A DNA stretch of 6,083 nt. It comes from Nitrospiraceae bacterium (lineage in GTDB: Bacteria > Nitrospirota > Thermodesulfovibrionia > Thermodesulfovibrionales > UBA9159). Made by a program: the position numbers and the translations under genes. Every line of letters starts with the position of its first letter. The first letter of the stretch is position 1. The stretch spans positions 22,131 through 28,213 of the forward strand of contig DMNE01000478.1 in NCBI GenBank assembly GCA_003453735.1. Direction: 5' to 3'. The notes under the pieces were generated by a model. That model was not told the origin of the DNA and did not search any database. It worked only from the letters and a program-made list of their open reading frames with translations. This document shows positions 5,537 to 6,083 of this stretch, piece by piece.

Positions 5537-6083
5537 GCAGAAAAGACCTCAAGGCTAGGACTGAGCAGCCGCTCCGAAAGGACAGAGGTGCGGCTCTTGC
5601 ATTTCCCGCCGTCCGTCATGTCTGTTCCGAGAAGGGCATGGCCCTGGTCCTTACACTTCTCATTCTGGTTCTGATAACCGCCCTCGTGACAGAGTTCTCC
5701 TACGGTGTCTTTACAACGACATCGGCCCTCTATAACTGGCGGGACTCCCAGAGACTCTCTTTTATCGCTAAGTCGGGTATTTCGCTGGCAATGCAGTTAA
5801 TCACTCAGGTGCCACAAGCCGCGCAGAATCAAGTATATCAGTATCTCGGCAAAGATCTTCCCGTTGACAATATTGTGGACGGGTTTAAGGGGACGCTCAT
5901 TGTCAGGGCAGACGATGAAAATGGAAAGTTCAATCTGAATTCACTTTTTATGCAAGGTGGGAAGTCGCTAAATGAGCCTGCATATTATATTTTTAGGCGT
6001 TTGCTGAAGAATCTCGGTCTCGACCAAACTATTGCTGATAGTGTTACTGCTTGGATCAATAGTAATCCGAGCCTGAGCGATTC
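5533..6083 (+). CDS. gspK: Type II secretion system minor pseudopilin GspK, 3' end outside window
   Basis: GspK is the large minor pseudopilin capping the pseudopilus tip. ATG 5533 overlaps the gspJ TGA as ATGA, and 183 codons are read before the window ends; the family is usually about 300 residues or more, so roughly half is seen. A long 35-residue leader ends SEKG. The mature protein begins MALVLTLLILVLITALVTEFSY. Position +5 is Leu instead of Glu, which is normal for GspK and fits its position at the tip. The segment that follows, WRDSQRLSFIAKSGISLA, is typical of the family. DDENGKFNLNSL and the helical stretch to AWINSNPSLSD correspond to the start of the T2SSK domain. gspL and gspM would be expected beyond the edge. 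Confidence 0.94.
   Translation, partial: MSRKDLKARTEQPLRKDRGAALAFPAVRHVCSEKGMALVLTLLILVLITALVTEFSYGVFTTTSALYNWRDSQRLSFIAKSGISLAMQLITQVPQAAQNQVYQYLGKDLPVDNIVDGFKGTLIVRADDENGKFNLNSLFMQGGKSLNEPAYYIFRRLLKNLGLDQTIADSVTAWINSNPSLSD

Noticed and set aside
10..5619. Several minus-strand open frames of 60-110 codons
   Set aside because: All lie opposite well-supported T2SS genes and show no recognisable domains; they are shadows of the plus-strand coding.
5638..5655. Missing Glu at +5 of GspK as a broken pseudopilin
   Set aside because: A hydrophobic residue at +5 is the family norm for GspK.

Overview
The window is one strand-coherent stretch of a type II secretion system (T2SS) operon. Seven genes run left to right in the canonical order gspE-gspF-gspG-gspH-gspI-gspJ-gspK, and gspK is cut by the right edge. 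They encode the cytoplasmic secretion ATPase (E), the polytopic inner-membrane platform protein (F), the major pseudopilin (G) and the four minor pseudopilins (H, I, J, K). I assign T2SS rather than type IV pili because of the calcium-site C-terminus of GspG, the complete minor-pseudopilin series, and the Glu5-less GspK.

Layout. Bases 1-258 hold the end of an open frame encoding a subtilase propeptide-like (fervidolysin prodomain type) domain with no protease domain behind it. Bases 259-444 contain no recognisable gene, but they carry a hairpin, a short repeat copy and a small frame (245-448) whose stop overlaps the gspE start. gspE occupies 445-1983. A 91-base gap with a possible leader ORF precedes gspF (2075-3250). 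A 69-base gap with a strong Shine-Dalgarno-like run leads to gspG (3320-3793). A 179-base gap precedes the most likely gspH start (3973). From gspH onwards the genes are packed by overlaps or direct abutment (H/I overlap, I/J abut, J/K share ATGA), as expected for a translationally coupled operon. I saw no tRNA, rRNA, CRISPR array, insertion sequence or convincing terminator, and no promoter I would call.

How it works together. GspE hydrolyses ATP and, with GspF and the GspL/GspM proteins (not in the window), drives assembly of a GspG pseudopilus. H, I, J and K form its tip and initiation complex. All five pseudopilins show the prepilin peptidase site (Gly followed by a hydrophobic stretch), so a GspO/PilD-type peptidase must be encoded elsewhere. 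The outer-membrane secretin GspD and the clamp GspC are not immediately upstream of gspE.

Organism. The proteins indicate a diderm bacterium. Mid-range GC with frequent AGG and ATA codons and GTG/TTG start candidates would fit Nitrospirota or Desulfobacterota-type lineages, but this is an impression and was not tested.

The window is mostly ordinary T2SS. The points worth a second look are the orphan propeptide next to gspE, a short repeat that recurs in the gaps and leader segments, and the unusually long arginine-bearing pseudopilin leaders.
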